From: a bacterium | GTDB taxonomy: Bacteria > Bdellovibrionota_C > UBA2361 > OMII01 | Assembly: GCA_017853605.1 (NCBI GenBank) | Contig: JAFMJG010000010.1 | Location: 1 to 37,403, forward strand | Direction: 5' to 3' | DNA length: 37,403 nucleotides | Shown here: positions 1-7,638 of the stretch, one piece after another | How the letters are laid out: the number at the start of each line of letters is the position of its first letter | Position numbering within the stretch: position 1 is the first letter of the stretch | Notes under the pieces: generated by a model | Told to the model about the DNA's origin: nothing | Seen by the model: only the letters and a program-made list of their open reading frames with translations | Databases searched by the model: none | Translations under genes and position numbers: made by a program

Positions 1-1
1 G

Positions 2-130
2 CGGCTCGGGGAGTGCGGTGTCGTATGCGACGGGCGGGGGCGCCCCATTCGGGGAGATCTCCTGACCCCACACCGCCAGCAGCGCGTATTCTCGGCGCTC
101 GGGCTGGCGCAGGAGGAAGAGCATGGGTAG
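2..130 (+). CDS. C-terminal end of a probable MutL-family (glutamate mutase L-like) protein, partial
   Basis: The reading frame is open from the left edge to a TAG and gives about 42 residues, including a CDGRGRPIRGDLL stretch and a polar end (QEEEHG). The stop overlaps the ATG of the next gene (ATGGGTAG), as in a coupled operon. From memory of the family, MutL-type ASKHA-fold proteins end with a 'IDARGRPL' segment followed by a short helix, and the next gene here belongs to a family usually encoded beside MutL, so I infer the C-terminus of such a protein. Only the tail is visible, so the assignment leans on context. Another protein with a similar tail cannot be excluded. Confidence 0.5.
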   Translation, partial: RLGECGVVCDGRGRPIRGDLLTPHRQQRVFSALGLAQEEEHG

Positions 131-1235
131 CCACTTCTCGCCGGGGCTGCAGGCCTCACCGCGCCACCTCGTCCGCAAGCGGCGCGAGCTCCCGATCCGG
201 GGAGAGATCCTCGTTAAGGTTGGCGATGCTGTTGCGGCTACACAGGTTGTCGGGAGGGCAGAGCTTGAAGGGGAGCTGCGAATCGTGCGCGCCGCCGAGC
301 AGCTCGGCATCACCCCAGAGGAGCTGCCGGGAGCGCTGCGCGTCTCGCAGGGCCAGCGAGTTTCTGAGGGCGACCTGCTCGCTGAGGCGCGCGGACTGTG
401 GGGGCTCTTTCGGGCCGCTGTCGCCGCCCCGATACAGGGAACAGTTGAGCTCATCTCGGCCTCAACAGGGCATGTTGGGCTCCGCGCCCCTCCCCGCGAG
501 CTTGAGCTTCGGGCCTACATCAGCGGCACCGTAGTGGCGATAGACGAGGCGCGAGCAGTCACCATCGAGGCGCCCGCGACCTTCGTGCAGGGGATCTTCG
601 GTGTTGGCGGGGAGCGCGTTGGAACGCTTGAGGCGCTTAGGATAGAGGCGAGCACTCAGGTTGAAGAGGGTCATATCCCTGTTGAGGCGCGCGGCAAGGT
701 GCTCTTCGGCGGGCACTCGCCCACTGCGGCAGCGCTGGCGCGCGCGGCGCGGGCAGGGGCAGTGGGCTTCGTAACCGGCTCAGTGAGCGGAGAGGTGCTG
801 CGCGAGTACCTCGGATACGACATCGGAATAGCGCTCACCGGCGATGAGCAGGTTCCGATGACGCTTATCGTGACGGAGGGGTTCGGCCGGATGGCGATGG
901 GTGATCGGGCGCTTCGCACGCTGCGCGCCGTGAATGGGCAGGGTGTCTCGATACATGGGGCGACGCAGGTTAGGGCAGGAGCGCTCCGTCCGGAGGTCAT
1001 TGCCCCGCCCTCTGCAGTGATAGATGTCACACCAGGGGCCCCGCGGGGGCTTGAGGTGGGCGCTCCCGTGCGAATTATCCGGGTGCCGTTCTTTGGGGCA
1101 GAGGGAAGGGTTTCGGCGCTCCCCGCCAGGCCGCAACGGCTTGACACCGGCGCCGAGAGCCGGGTCGTCGAGGTAATCCTGGAGAGCGGTGAGGCCATAA
1201 CTGTTGCACGGGCTAACGTTGAGCTGCTCAGCTAG
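123..1235 (+). CDS. MutL-partner protein with lipoyl-like and KOW-like segments, function unknown
   Basis: A 370-residue cytoplasmic protein without signal or membrane segments. An AGGAGG box six bases before the ATG supports this start, and the ATG overlaps the stop of the upstream gene. Early residues (GEILVKVGDAV, then EGDLLAEARGLWGLF and APIQGTVELIS) look like barrel-sandwich (lipoyl/biotinyl-like) strands. A middle block around residues 220-260 (REYLGYDIGIALTG, LIVTEGFGRMAM) is the hallmark I recall from proteins encoded next to glutamate mutase L in Firmicutes and Chloroflexi. The end (VGAPVRIIRVPFFGAEGRV) resembles a KOW/SH3-like loop. No catalytic motif is evident. Role is unknown; a scaffold or swinging-arm-like function for the MutL neighbour is speculation. 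Confidence 0.75.
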   Translation: MGSHFSPGLQASPRHLVRKRRELPIRGEILVKVGDAVAATQVVGRAELEGELRIVRAAEQLGITPEELPGALRVSQGQRVSEGDLLAEARGLWGLFRAAVAAPIQGTVELISASTGHVGLRAPPRELELRAYISGTVVAIDEARAVTIEAPATFVQGIFGVGGERVGTLEALRIEASTQVEEGHIPVEARGKVLFGGHSPTAAALARAARAGAVGFVTGSVSGEVLREYLGYDIGIALTGDEQVPMTLIVTEGFGRMAMGDRALRTLRAVNGQGVSIHGATQVRAGALRPEVIAPPSAVIDVTPGAPRGLEVGAPVRIIRVPFFGAEGRVSALPARPQRLDTGAESRVVEVILESGEAITVARANVELLS

Positions 1236-1275
1236 GCCGCTCGCGCGGCATTGAACCGTATAGTAGGCATTTCGT

Positions 1276-2181
1276 ATGGCCAGAAAGCACATCATCCGGA
1301 TCCTCATCGTGACAGCCGTTGCCGCCGGCGCCGTCCTGCTTTGGCTGCGTGGATGGAGAGAGCCCGAGCTTGGGCAGATCATTCGCCTTACTCCCCCTCG
1401 GGAGGGACAGGCAGGGGTCCTGCAGGTTCCGATAGTGCGGTATGCGCGCGGCTCCGTGCTGGGCGGGCGCGAGACGGTTGATTTTGTGGGCGCAGTTCAC
1501 CTCGGCGAGCCGCAGTACTACGCAGCGCTCAACCGCCGCTTCGCCGGGTACGACGCCGTGCTCTTTGAGCTTGTGGGAGACCCAGGGCAGTTTGCCGCTC
1601 GGCTTGACTCAGAGAACCGCTCGGTTGTGGGGATGATTCAGGTTGCGATGGCGTCGCTGCTCGGGCTTCAGTTCCAGCTCAACGGCATCGACTATCGCGC
1701 GCCGAACTTTGTGCATGCTGACCTCACGCCGGGGCAGCTGAGTGACGCGATGACAGCGCGTGGCGAGACGCTGCCGTCGCTGCTCCTGAGGCTGCTGAGG
1801 CTCTCGTTTAACCCTGAGCTGAAAGAGAAGATGCGCCAGGCAGGCTTCGAGGAGCAGCGCCTGGATGGCATCAACCCGATCATGATCGCGCTGCGCGGCC
1901 CCACCGAAGCCGAACGGCAGAAGATAAAGCTCGTGTTTGCGCAGGGCCTGGCGTCATCAGACGTGTTCATGAAAGCGCTGCAAGGTGAGCAGGGAGTAGC
2001 GCTGATTAACGACCGAAACGCCGCTGCCGTGCGAGTGACAGAGGAGCAGCTCCGGCTCGGCAAGAAGCACCTGGCGATCTTTTACGGAGTGGGGCACCTC
2101 CCCGACCTGCACGAGCGCCTGACAAAGGGGCTCGGGTTCGAGGTAGTCGATATCGAGTGGGTTGATGCGTGGAGCCTGTAG
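1276..2181 (+). CDS. TraB/GumN-family protein (TIKI-like putative membrane-anchored metalloprotease)
   Basis: A 301-residue protein with one N-terminal membrane segment (about residues 5-24, IIRILIVTAVAAGAVLLW), so the bulk probably faces the periplasm. The TraB/GumN family signatures are present: GAVHLGEPQYY near residue 72, DAVLFELVG near 93, and a second histidine block YGVGHLPDL near the C-terminus. In animal TIKI relatives these two GxxH-type motifs bind the metal of a protease. No strong ribosome site precedes the ATG. It follows the MutL-partner gene by 40 bp and may be co-transcribed. Its last codons lie in a 28-bp segment that is repeated near 4.8 kb (see repeat entries). Substrate unknown. 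Confidence 0.85.
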   Translation: MARKHIIRILIVTAVAAGAVLLWLRGWREPELGQIIRLTPPREGQAGVLQVPIVRYARGSVLGGRETVDFVGAVHLGEPQYYAALNRRFAGYDAVLFELVGDPGQFAARLDSENRSVVGMIQVAMASLLGLQFQLNGIDYRAPNFVHADLTPGQLSDAMTARGETLPSLLLRLLRLSFNPELKEKMRQAGFEEQRLDGINPIMIALRGPTEAERQKIKLVFAQGLASSDVFMKALQGEQGVALINDRNAAAVRVTEEQLRLGKKHLAIFYGVGHLPDLHERLTKGLGFEVVDIEWVDAWSL

Positions 2182-2189
2182 CGGGCGAG
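2162..2189 (+). repeat. 28-bp direct repeat, copy 1 (over the 3' end of the TraB-like gene)
   Basis: This stretch spans the last codons and stop of the TraB-like gene and matches positions 4793-4820 at 26 of 28 bases (differences at 2169 and 2179). The two copies bracket the Pro/Thr-rich gene. Confidence 0.85.
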
Positions 2190-2244
2190 TCAGGCGGAAG
2201 CCGGAGGTGATCACTGGAGCGGCGCCAGGAGGGCCCGCTGCTCG

Positions 2245-4548
2245 CTAGCGCGTCCGCGTTGCGGCCCACGAGTACGTGAAGGTTCCCTCTCCCTGCTCGG
2301 TTTGCGCTCTCTCCTTGGTTGTGCCGGTTAGGATGCCGTCTCGGCTCAGGCGAGCGTTGGTGGTGGCCGATGCAGCCGCCTTGTTGCCGGATGCCTCACC
2401 GTCGAGCGACGAGAAAGAGATCTCAATGCTGCCGTCAGGCAGTGCCCGGGCACTGCCGCCCATAACCTTAAAGCTGCCCAGCGCCCGGACGGTCCCGGAA
2501 GGGTGCTCGATCGGGGCCTCAGCCACTGATACGACCTCAAGCCAGCCATCGGCGTGCTCGCGCATAATGAGGGCTCCGCGGTCTCGCAGGCTGTCAGGCT
2601 CCCCGTCGGCCCGCCACGTCCAGATGCCGGTGAGCTTCGAGCCCGGCACGCTAAGAGGGAGGGAATCTTCTTCGCCGTTTTGGGCGAGTGGCACCAGATC
2701 CCTTGGGGAGGGCAGGAGGGAGTCCAGGCTCGAAGCCCCCTGCTCGCCGAGCGACTGCTGCTGAATCACAAGCTCCTGAAGGGAGGCAGCACCGTTGCCG
2801 AACCAGTCAACGGTGCCCCCGCGAATCTCACGCCCCTCAACGAGGCGGGTGAAGCCGCTCTGGACGCTTACGTTGCGGGTTCGCGGATCAACTGAGGTTG
2901 GGCCGAGGCTGAGAGCGGTCACCCCAGCTTCAGTGAGCCCGACCACCTCACCAGGCTGGGTTTTAGCGTCTTGGTTGCGGTCAAACCAGAGAGCCAAGGG
3001 CGCAAGCTCATCGTGTGCGATGTCGCCGCTTCCGTCAGCGTCGAGGGTCGCCAGCGCCTCATATCCATCCCGCCACGGAGTGCCTGCCGGGCCGCCCGGC
3101 GCAAGAGCCGATGGCGGCGCGATGCTGGCGGTTGCCTTGCCGCCGAAGGTCCAGTTGCCGAAAAGCTGCTTGGCTGATGAGACGGTGCGCGTGCGCTCCG
3201 GATCGTAGACCAGGAGTGGCGTGTCAGCCGAGCCGTACCACATAAACCAGGACGACCTCGACGCCAGGTCAAGCTTGAACTGCACGATCGACGCCTCCCT
3301 GCCAATAGAGGCCCCAGGGCTCCAAAGGAGCGAGATGGGCGAAGATGGATCGAAGGTCATGTCAAACCCTGTACGGCAGCGGCGCCCCCCCTGCGCTACC
3401 GGGATGAGGTTGCAGCTCGCATCCATAAAAAACTGCCCTCTTACGCAGTGGTTTTGGTAGTGATTGCATTGGCCGGCGCCGCACCAGGTCGTGCACGTGA
3501 GGTTCCTGGCGTTCGGGGGCCTCGACCAGTCTATCCCGAAAGAGCGCAAAACAGATGTCACGGCGTTGTCATCACCGTACTGGTTCTCTCCGATGCATGG
3601 GTCGGAGGCTTCATTGCACAGGTGGGTCTGCTTGTCTCCTCGGAAGGAGAACCGAACCTGCTTCGTCTCGCAACGGGCCTTGCACCTGTCGAGATCGGTG
3701 CTGCAGCCATTATTGTTCCTGCATGCTGCATTCGTAGAAACCAGGGTGCCGGGGGGCTTGTTGTAGTCTTTGTTAAGGCGCAGCCCCGGGTAAGCGCCAC
3801 TGCTTATCAGGTCACAGGCATGCTTGCACCCCTCCACCCACTTCTGCTTGTCGCCAGCGGAGAGACTCGAGGGGTCGTAAAAGCGCGTGTATGTCCGGAA
3901 GCCCTCTGCCGTGTCCTTCAGGCCCTGGAGGCAGCTTGGATAGCTGGCCGGAACCGCGGGGAAGGGATTGTGGGTTGTAGAGGTGCCAGAGAAGGTTGTG
4001 TTTGATGCCAGGTTCGCAAACGAGATCTTGTAGCACTCGGGAGTGGCTGTGGGGGTGTTGGTCGGGGTCCTCGTGGGTGTTCTTGTTGACGTCGGAGTTG
4101 GTGTGTGGGTCGGTGTCGAGGTTTTAGAGGGGCTCGGTGTCGCTGTTGGTGAGCTCGTCTCAGAGGGAGAAGGACTCGCCGTTGGCGTCGGCGTTTCAGC
4201 TGGTGTTTGAGTCGGCGTTGAGGTTTCAGTCGGTGTTTGAGTTGGTGTTGCGGTTTCAGGTGGAGGCGGCGTTGCTGTTGGCGTGTTAGGGGGCTGGGGA
4301 GTCGGGGTGAAGGTGGGCAGGCAGTCAGTGTTGTCGTTGCAGCGGTCACAAATAAACGACTGCGATGGCGCCGGCCTGCCGCAGCCGCATCCCGCGTCGA
4401 CTTCTCCCGGATTCGGGCAGTTGCCAGAGATCGCGTCCTCCGGGCTGCCAACATCCTGCGCCTCTCCGCGAATTACGGCTAATGGGCCAATGACGGCACA
4501 GATGAGCGCCAATGAGGTGCTGATGAGGGTGAATCGATGGAGCACCAT
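2245..4548 (-). CDS. Secreted Pro/Thr-rich linker protein with paired EF-hand calcium-binding loops
   Basis: About 767 residues. The ATG at 4548 (or the GTG just after it) is preferred because AAGGAGG lies immediately before it and it yields a clean signal peptide (hydrophobic residues 7-26, possible cleavage after GEA at 28-30). Order of parts: a short Cys-rich segment (residues 44-77), a Pro/Thr/Ser linker of TPT-type repeats (about 79-170), a second Cys-rich domain (172-395), a beta-rich stretch, and two EF-hand-like loops, DADGSGDIAHDE (503-514) and DRNQDAKTQPGE (523-534), in the arrangement seen in bacterial calcium-binding surface proteins. I see no catalytic motif or sorting signal. 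Probably an extracellular or surface protein stabilised by calcium and disulfides. It is bracketed by a 28-bp direct repeat, which suggests insertion or local rearrangement. Confidence 0.8.
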   Translation of the reverse strand: MVLHRFTLISTSLALICAVIGPLAVIRGEAQDVGSPEDAISGNCPNPGEVDAGCGCGRPAPSQSFICDRCNDNTDCLPTFTPTPQPPNTPTATPPPPETATPTQTPTETSTPTQTPAETPTPTASPSPSETSSPTATPSPSKTSTPTHTPTPTSTRTPTRTPTNTPTATPECYKISFANLASNTTFSGTSTTHNPFPAVPASYPSCLQGLKDTAEGFRTYTRFYDPSSLSAGDKQKWVEGCKHACDLISSGAYPGLRLNKDYNKPPGTLVSTNAACRNNNGCSTDLDRCKARCETKQVRFSFRGDKQTHLCNEASDPCIGENQYGDDNAVTSVLRSFGIDWSRPPNARNLTCTTWCGAGQCNHYQNHCVRGQFFMDASCNLIPVAQGGRRCRTGFDMTFDPSSPISLLWSPGASIGREASIVQFKLDLASRSSWFMWYGSADTPLLVYDPERTRTVSSAKQLFGNWTFGGKATASIAPPSALAPGGPAGTPWRDGYEALATLDADGSGDIAHDELAPLALWFDRNQDAKTQPGEVVGLTEAGVTALSLGPTSVDPRTRNVSVQSGFTRLVEGREIRGGTVDWFGNGAASLQELVIQQQSLGEQGASSLDSLLPSPRDLVPLAQNGEEDSLPLSVPGSKLTGIWTWRADGEPDSLRDRGALIMREHADGWLEVVSVAEAPIEHPSGTVRALGSFKVMGGSARALPDGSIEISFSSLDGEASGNKAAASATTNARLSRDGILTGTTKERAQTEQGEGTFTYSWAATRTR
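4039..4314 (-). repeat. In-frame low-complexity Pro/Thr repeat tract
   Basis: Imperfect tandem codons encode TPTxTPT/SPS-type repeats across about 92 residues of the secreted protein. Such tracts form extended, often O-glycosylated or protease-resistant linkers and tend to vary in length between strains. Confidence 0.85.
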
Positions 4549-4792
4549 CCCTCCTTCTTGGGTTGGGGCCAAAAGCCTACATATCGAACGGCCTTCGGTT
4601 AGGGAGGCTTGAGCCCACGGCGCTCTCCTGCGCAGTCAAACAGGCCGCCTCTGGGGAGGGTGGTAGTTTCTCGGACTGCTGGCTAGGGGGATTGGGTAGC
4701 GTGGCGCTCTAGGGCTTGGCCGCTCTCTTTTTTGCATGCGCCAGCCCGCTCACAGAGCGGCCTGGGGTTGCTGTGATCGAATGCCAAGCAGA

Positions 4793-4820
4793 TTGATGCC
4801 TGGAGCCTGAAGCGGGCGAG
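4793..4820 (+). repeat. 28-bp direct repeat, copy 2 (between the Pro/Thr-rich gene and the glycosylase gene)
   Basis: Matches 2162-2189 at 26 of 28 bases. Read in the TraB frame it still encodes DAWSL, but the stop codon has become AAG. It sits seven bases beyond the stop codon of the DNA glycosylase gene. The rest of the 4549-4827 gap holds no credible gene. Confidence 0.85.
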
Positions 4821-4827
4821 AATGCGG

Positions 4828-5457
4828 CTAGTACTCAACAGGAAATGGGTCGAGGCTTCGCCACAGGTACCAGGTGGCAACCGTTCTCCAGGGGCGCCAC
4901 TGCTCGCCAATGGCGATGATTTCGTCCTTTGGCATCGGCGCGCCACCGCCGTAGCTCCTCTCTATGCCCCGGATGAGCCCGATGTCCTGGAGCGGGTACA
5001 CGTCTGGGCGGTTGAGGTGAAATATCAGGAACATCTCAGCCGTCCACCGGCCGATGCCGCGCACATCGCACAGCAGCGCGATCAGCTCGTCATCCCCCTT
5101 GGCGCGAAAGCCCCGCGGCTGGAGCTTGCCCGAAGAGAAGTGGTTGGCGAGATCCCGGATGTACATCGCTTTTTGCCGGGAGAGGCCGCACGAGCGCAGC
5201 GCCTCGGAGCGCATTTCGAGCACCCGCCCTGGCGACACCTCGCCCGCCTTCGCAGCGAAGCGAGCCCACACTGCCTGCGCAGCCTTGACCGATATCTGCT
5301 GCCCAACGATGGCACGAAGCAGGGTCTCGAATGCGGAGCCACGGGATCCAAACCGCGCGTCCGGGTACTCGCTGATGAGGCGGCGCATGATGGGGTCTGA
5401 GCGCCCCAGCTCGCGGCAGGCCTGGCGCCAGTAGGGTGGAACAGCGGGTGAGCCCAT
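4828..5457 (-). CDS. DNA-3-methyladenine glycosylase II (AlkA-type HhH-GPD superfamily)
   Basis: A 209-residue base-excision repair enzyme that should remove alkylated purines such as 3-methyladenine from DNA. The HhH-GPD fold is clear: RAIVGQQISVKAA near residue 48, GLSRQKAMYIRDLA near 91, the helix-hairpin-helix LLCDVRGIGRWTAEMFLIF at about 128-146, and the catalytic aspartate in YPLQDIGL (D158). The protein lacks the N-terminal AlkA domain found in Escherichia coli AlkA, so it resembles the shorter MAG-type proteins. The start at 5457 has no obvious ribosome site. It lies upstream of, and on the same strand as, the Pro/Thr-rich gene, but the 279-bp gap argues against an operon. Confidence 0.88.
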   Translation of the reverse strand: MGSPAVPPYWRQACRELGRSDPIMRRLISEYPDARFGSRGSAFETLLRAIVGQQISVKAAQAVWARFAAKAGEVSPGRVLEMRSEALRSCGLSRQKAMYIRDLANHFSSGKLQPRGFRAKGDDELIALLCDVRGIGRWTAEMFLIFHLNRPDVYPLQDIGLIRGIERSYGGGAPMPKDEIIAIGEQWRPWRTVATWYLWRSLDPFPVEY

Positions 5458-5579
5458 AAGCTACCGTGTACCACCCCGAGGGAGCTGGGGCAAATATGGT
5501 CGCCACAGCGGTGATCGTGAGCCGCCCCCATGAACGGGGGAGGTTGCCGCCCCCTTTGCTCCCAAGCTACTCTCAAGGG

Positions 5580-6017
5580 ATGCTTCCCTACCTCGCTGCA
5601 CTGTTGGCCGTGATCTGTTACGCCGCCGTCGGCCCAGTGATCAAAAAGACGGGGATCGACCTTCCTAACCTGCTCTTCATCGGGATCTCTTCAGGCATGC
5701 TTGCCATCGGCGCGTTTCTCCTGCTGTTCATCACCGAGGGGCGGGGGGGCTTTTTCATCCCGGATCGCGGAAAGATTTTTGGGTTTCTCGCATTTGCGGC
5801 GATCAATCTCGCCGGATGGATCCTTTACATGTACTCGATCAAGCTCATCCCGGTCGCGCAGTACGACATGATCGCCGGCTTGGGGATCCTGTTCGCGGCC
5901 GCCGCAGCAGCGCTGCTTCTTAATGAGCCGATGCACCTGCGCTACATTCCAGCGGCTCTCTTCATCATCATTGGGCTCTACATCGCAATCGGGCCAGATC
6001 TGTCGGGGCTCCGGTAG
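5580..6017 (+). CDS. Small EamA/EmrE-like (DMT superfamily) membrane protein
   Basis: About 145 residues and almost entirely hydrophobic, with four to five predicted membrane segments (LPYLAALLAVICYAAVGPV, FIGISSGMLAIGAFLLLF, IFGFLAFAAINLAGWILY, MIAGLGILFAAAAAALLL, IPAALFIIIGLYIAIG). The LNEPMHLRYIPAALFIIIGLY end is typical of a single EamA half-domain, so it would need to dimerise. I chose ATG 5580 because it begins the first membrane helix; an upstream in-frame ATG at 5466 adds a polar, unlikely extension. The substrate cannot be read from the sequence. Confidence 0.75.
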   Translation: MLPYLAALLAVICYAAVGPVIKKTGIDLPNLLFIGISSGMLAIGAFLLLFITEGRGGFFIPDRGKIFGFLAFAAINLAGWILYMYSIKLIPVAQYDMIAGLGILFAAAAAALLLNEPMHLRYIPAALFIIIGLYIAIGPDLSGLR

Positions 6018-6277
6018 CGGCGCTTGGCCACAATCTATCAGGCGCCTCTCTCCCGCTCTCTCTCGTCGTGACACGTCCCGCCCCCGGGGGGGGATACCTG
6101 GGAGGGGTGACGGGGACTGTGAGCGGAGCCCATCTTCCTGTTCGGTATCAGGCTGGTCGCGGCTGGCTAGCTTTTCGCCTTGACGCGTGAGATGCAACGG
6201 GATACCCAGCGCTGGCTGTGGCGGGACCGTGGCTCTCTTGGCCAGGCGCGAGGGCACAGTGCGGGGGTTTCGTGGAT
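6018..6277. other. Intergenic stretch with short inverted and direct repeats
   Basis: This 260-bp gap has no convincing gene. It contains a C-run/G-run (GCCCCCGGGGGGGG near 6082), two copies of GGGATACC (near 6091 and 6199) and one intervening GGTATC near 6144 that could pair with either copy. This could form alternative RNA hairpins, but there is no match I would call a known riboswitch. Confidence 0.3.
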
Positions 6278-6817
6278 ATGCATCGCGGGGATCTTCAGTG
6301 GAGAGGCGTAATTCAGGTTGAGCCGATCAACCTCAAGCTTCATGCAGACGAGTGCCTCCGTTTCAGGGGCGAGTCATTCATCGAAAGCTACGGGAACTCA
6401 AGCAGGTTTTGGGGCGCAGATCACCAGGGTGGGCTGCGGTACCTGCAGTGGCTCGAGCGCAAGATGAGCGCGCTGCCGGGCTCGTGCTGCCATGCATGGA
6501 TCGATGGGCGCATCGTTGGCCAGTTCGAAGCTGGAAGCGCTTCGTCTGGCCCAAGCAGGGGGTGGATCTACCTCATATACGTGGTCACCGAGTGGCGCAG
6601 GCGGGGTATCGGCGGGTTCCTGTTGGGCAAAGCAGAGGACCTCTTGAGTGGGCAGGGCCTAAGCCCCGCCCGGCTGCGGGTCAGCCCCTCGAACGGAGCG
6701 GCAGCGCAGCTGTATAGCTCACGGGGCTGGACCCCCGTTGGCCAGCCGCCTGATGACGAGGGGCTGCTGGTGATGGAGAAGGAGCTTCGAGTGAGCCAGG
6801 CCTCGCCCCAATACTGA
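6278..6817 (+). CDS. GNAT-family N-acetyltransferase
   Basis: About 179 residues. The acetyl-CoA binding motif A is present as VVTEWRRRGIGGFLLGKAE (about residues 102-120, matching the R/Q-x-x-G-x-G/A pattern), followed by the motif B region PSNGAAAQLYSSRGW typical of GNAT folds. The acetylated substrate is unknown. Start choice is uncertain: ATG 6278 follows a G-run and gives a normal-length protein, whereas the open frame extends to 6218 with an Ala/Gly-rich extension. It stands alone between a membrane protein and a convergent gene. Confidence 0.8.
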   Translation: MHRGDLQWRGVIQVEPINLKLHADECLRFRGESFIESYGNSSRFWGADHQGGLRYLQWLERKMSALPGSCCHAWIDGRIVGQFEAGSASSGPSRGWIYLIYVVTEWRRRGIGGFLLGKAEDLLSGQGLSPARLRVSPSNGAAAQLYSSRGWTPVGQPPDDEGLLVMEKELRVSQASPQY

Positions 6818-6975
6818 GGCCCGAGACGGGCTGGAACCGGGCAAAAGAAACGCCCGTGCCTGCGGCAGGAAGGGGCCTGCTCTCGTGCCTTGAGCGGCTG
6901 GTGCAGCCGCTGGCGCTGCACTCCACGGCCGGGATGAAGCGCCAGCGGCATTCGGCCCTCGCGCGGCAAGCGCGC

Positions 6976-7500
6976 CTAAGCGGGCAGATCGCCTCTGGAG
7001 CTTGGGATCCCTTGCGGGGCGCTCAGGAACGCCTTGCGCAGCGTCCCCTTGCCGAAGACGCGATCAAGCTCAACGTACGAATTAAAGAGCACGAGCGAAA
7101 CCGCAAGCCAGATTGCGTTGGCGCACATGTGCGCTGCCGAGATGTGCTCCGATGCGATCGTCTCGGCGGGGGTCTTGCCGTGCAGCGCTCCGGACACGAA
7201 GTGCTCAGTCGTAAGGAAGAGCGCACAGAACGCCCCGTACACCACCGAGCGCCACAGCACGCACAGGATGAGCGGCCTGGCGCGGAAGAAGTGAGTGATC
7301 GGCAGCCTGTTAGCGACCAGGATCGCCTTTCCCCCGACGAGCGCCCCGATAGTGGCAAACATCGAGCGGGCAGGGGTAATCCTGTACGACTCAAGGAGGA
7401 GCGAGTTCGTGAAGGCGATGAGGTGAAATGTGACGAAGAGAAAGAGGACAGCGGGAAGAACTTCCCTGACCTCATCGCGCAGCTTTTTCAGAAAGGACAT
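6976..7500 (-). CDS. Conserved four-TM membrane protein of unknown function
   Basis: A 174-residue protein whose start is supported by AAGGGAG seven bases before the ATG. After a short amphipathic head (SFLKKLRDEVREVLP) come about four membrane segments: VLFLFVTFHLIAFTNSLLL, FATIGALVGGKAILVANRLP, SVVYGAFCALFLTTEHFV and NAIWLAVSLVLFNSYVELDRVFG. I recognise this layout from a widespread proteobacterial hypothetical family beginning 'MSFLxKLRDE', but no function is known to me. It lies downstream of the protease-kinase fusion gene on the same strand, with 138 bp between them. Confidence 0.8.
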   Translation of the reverse strand: MSFLKKLRDEVREVLPAVLFLFVTFHLIAFTNSLLLESYRITPARSMFATIGALVGGKAILVANRLPITHFFRARPLILCVLWRSVVYGAFCALFLTTEHFVSGALHGKTPAETIASEHISAAHMCANAIWLAVSLVLFNSYVELDRVFGKGTLRKAFLSAPQGIPSSRGDLPA

Positions 7501-7638
7501 GTCTCGCTCCCTTACAGGTGAGCCTGCACCCTAGCATAGGTGCCCCCGGGGGGCGAATAGGTTGAGGCTAAGACAGCCTTGCATCCCGAGTGTGGCGGGG
7601 GCGGGCATAGGAGGGGAAGAGCCCTGCCCGGCAGGCCC

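Noticed and set aside
13-534. 173-residue open frame at the left end
   Set aside because: It overlaps the MutL-partner gene in another frame and is Arg/Ser-rich without domain features.
4039-4314. CRISPR-like repeat array
   Set aside because: The repeats are imperfect, codon-based Pro/Thr repeats inside an open frame with no spacers.
6082-6150. Cobalamin-riboswitch-like bases (GGGGACTGTGAGCGGAG) upstream of the acetyltransferase
   Set aside because: The rest of the conserved B12 box pattern is missing and the order does not fit; nearby genes are not B12-related.
7540-7556. GCCCCCGGGGGGC palindrome between the membrane protein and the protease-kinase gene
   Set aside because: A G/C-only palindrome with no loop; no evidence of a terminator or operator.
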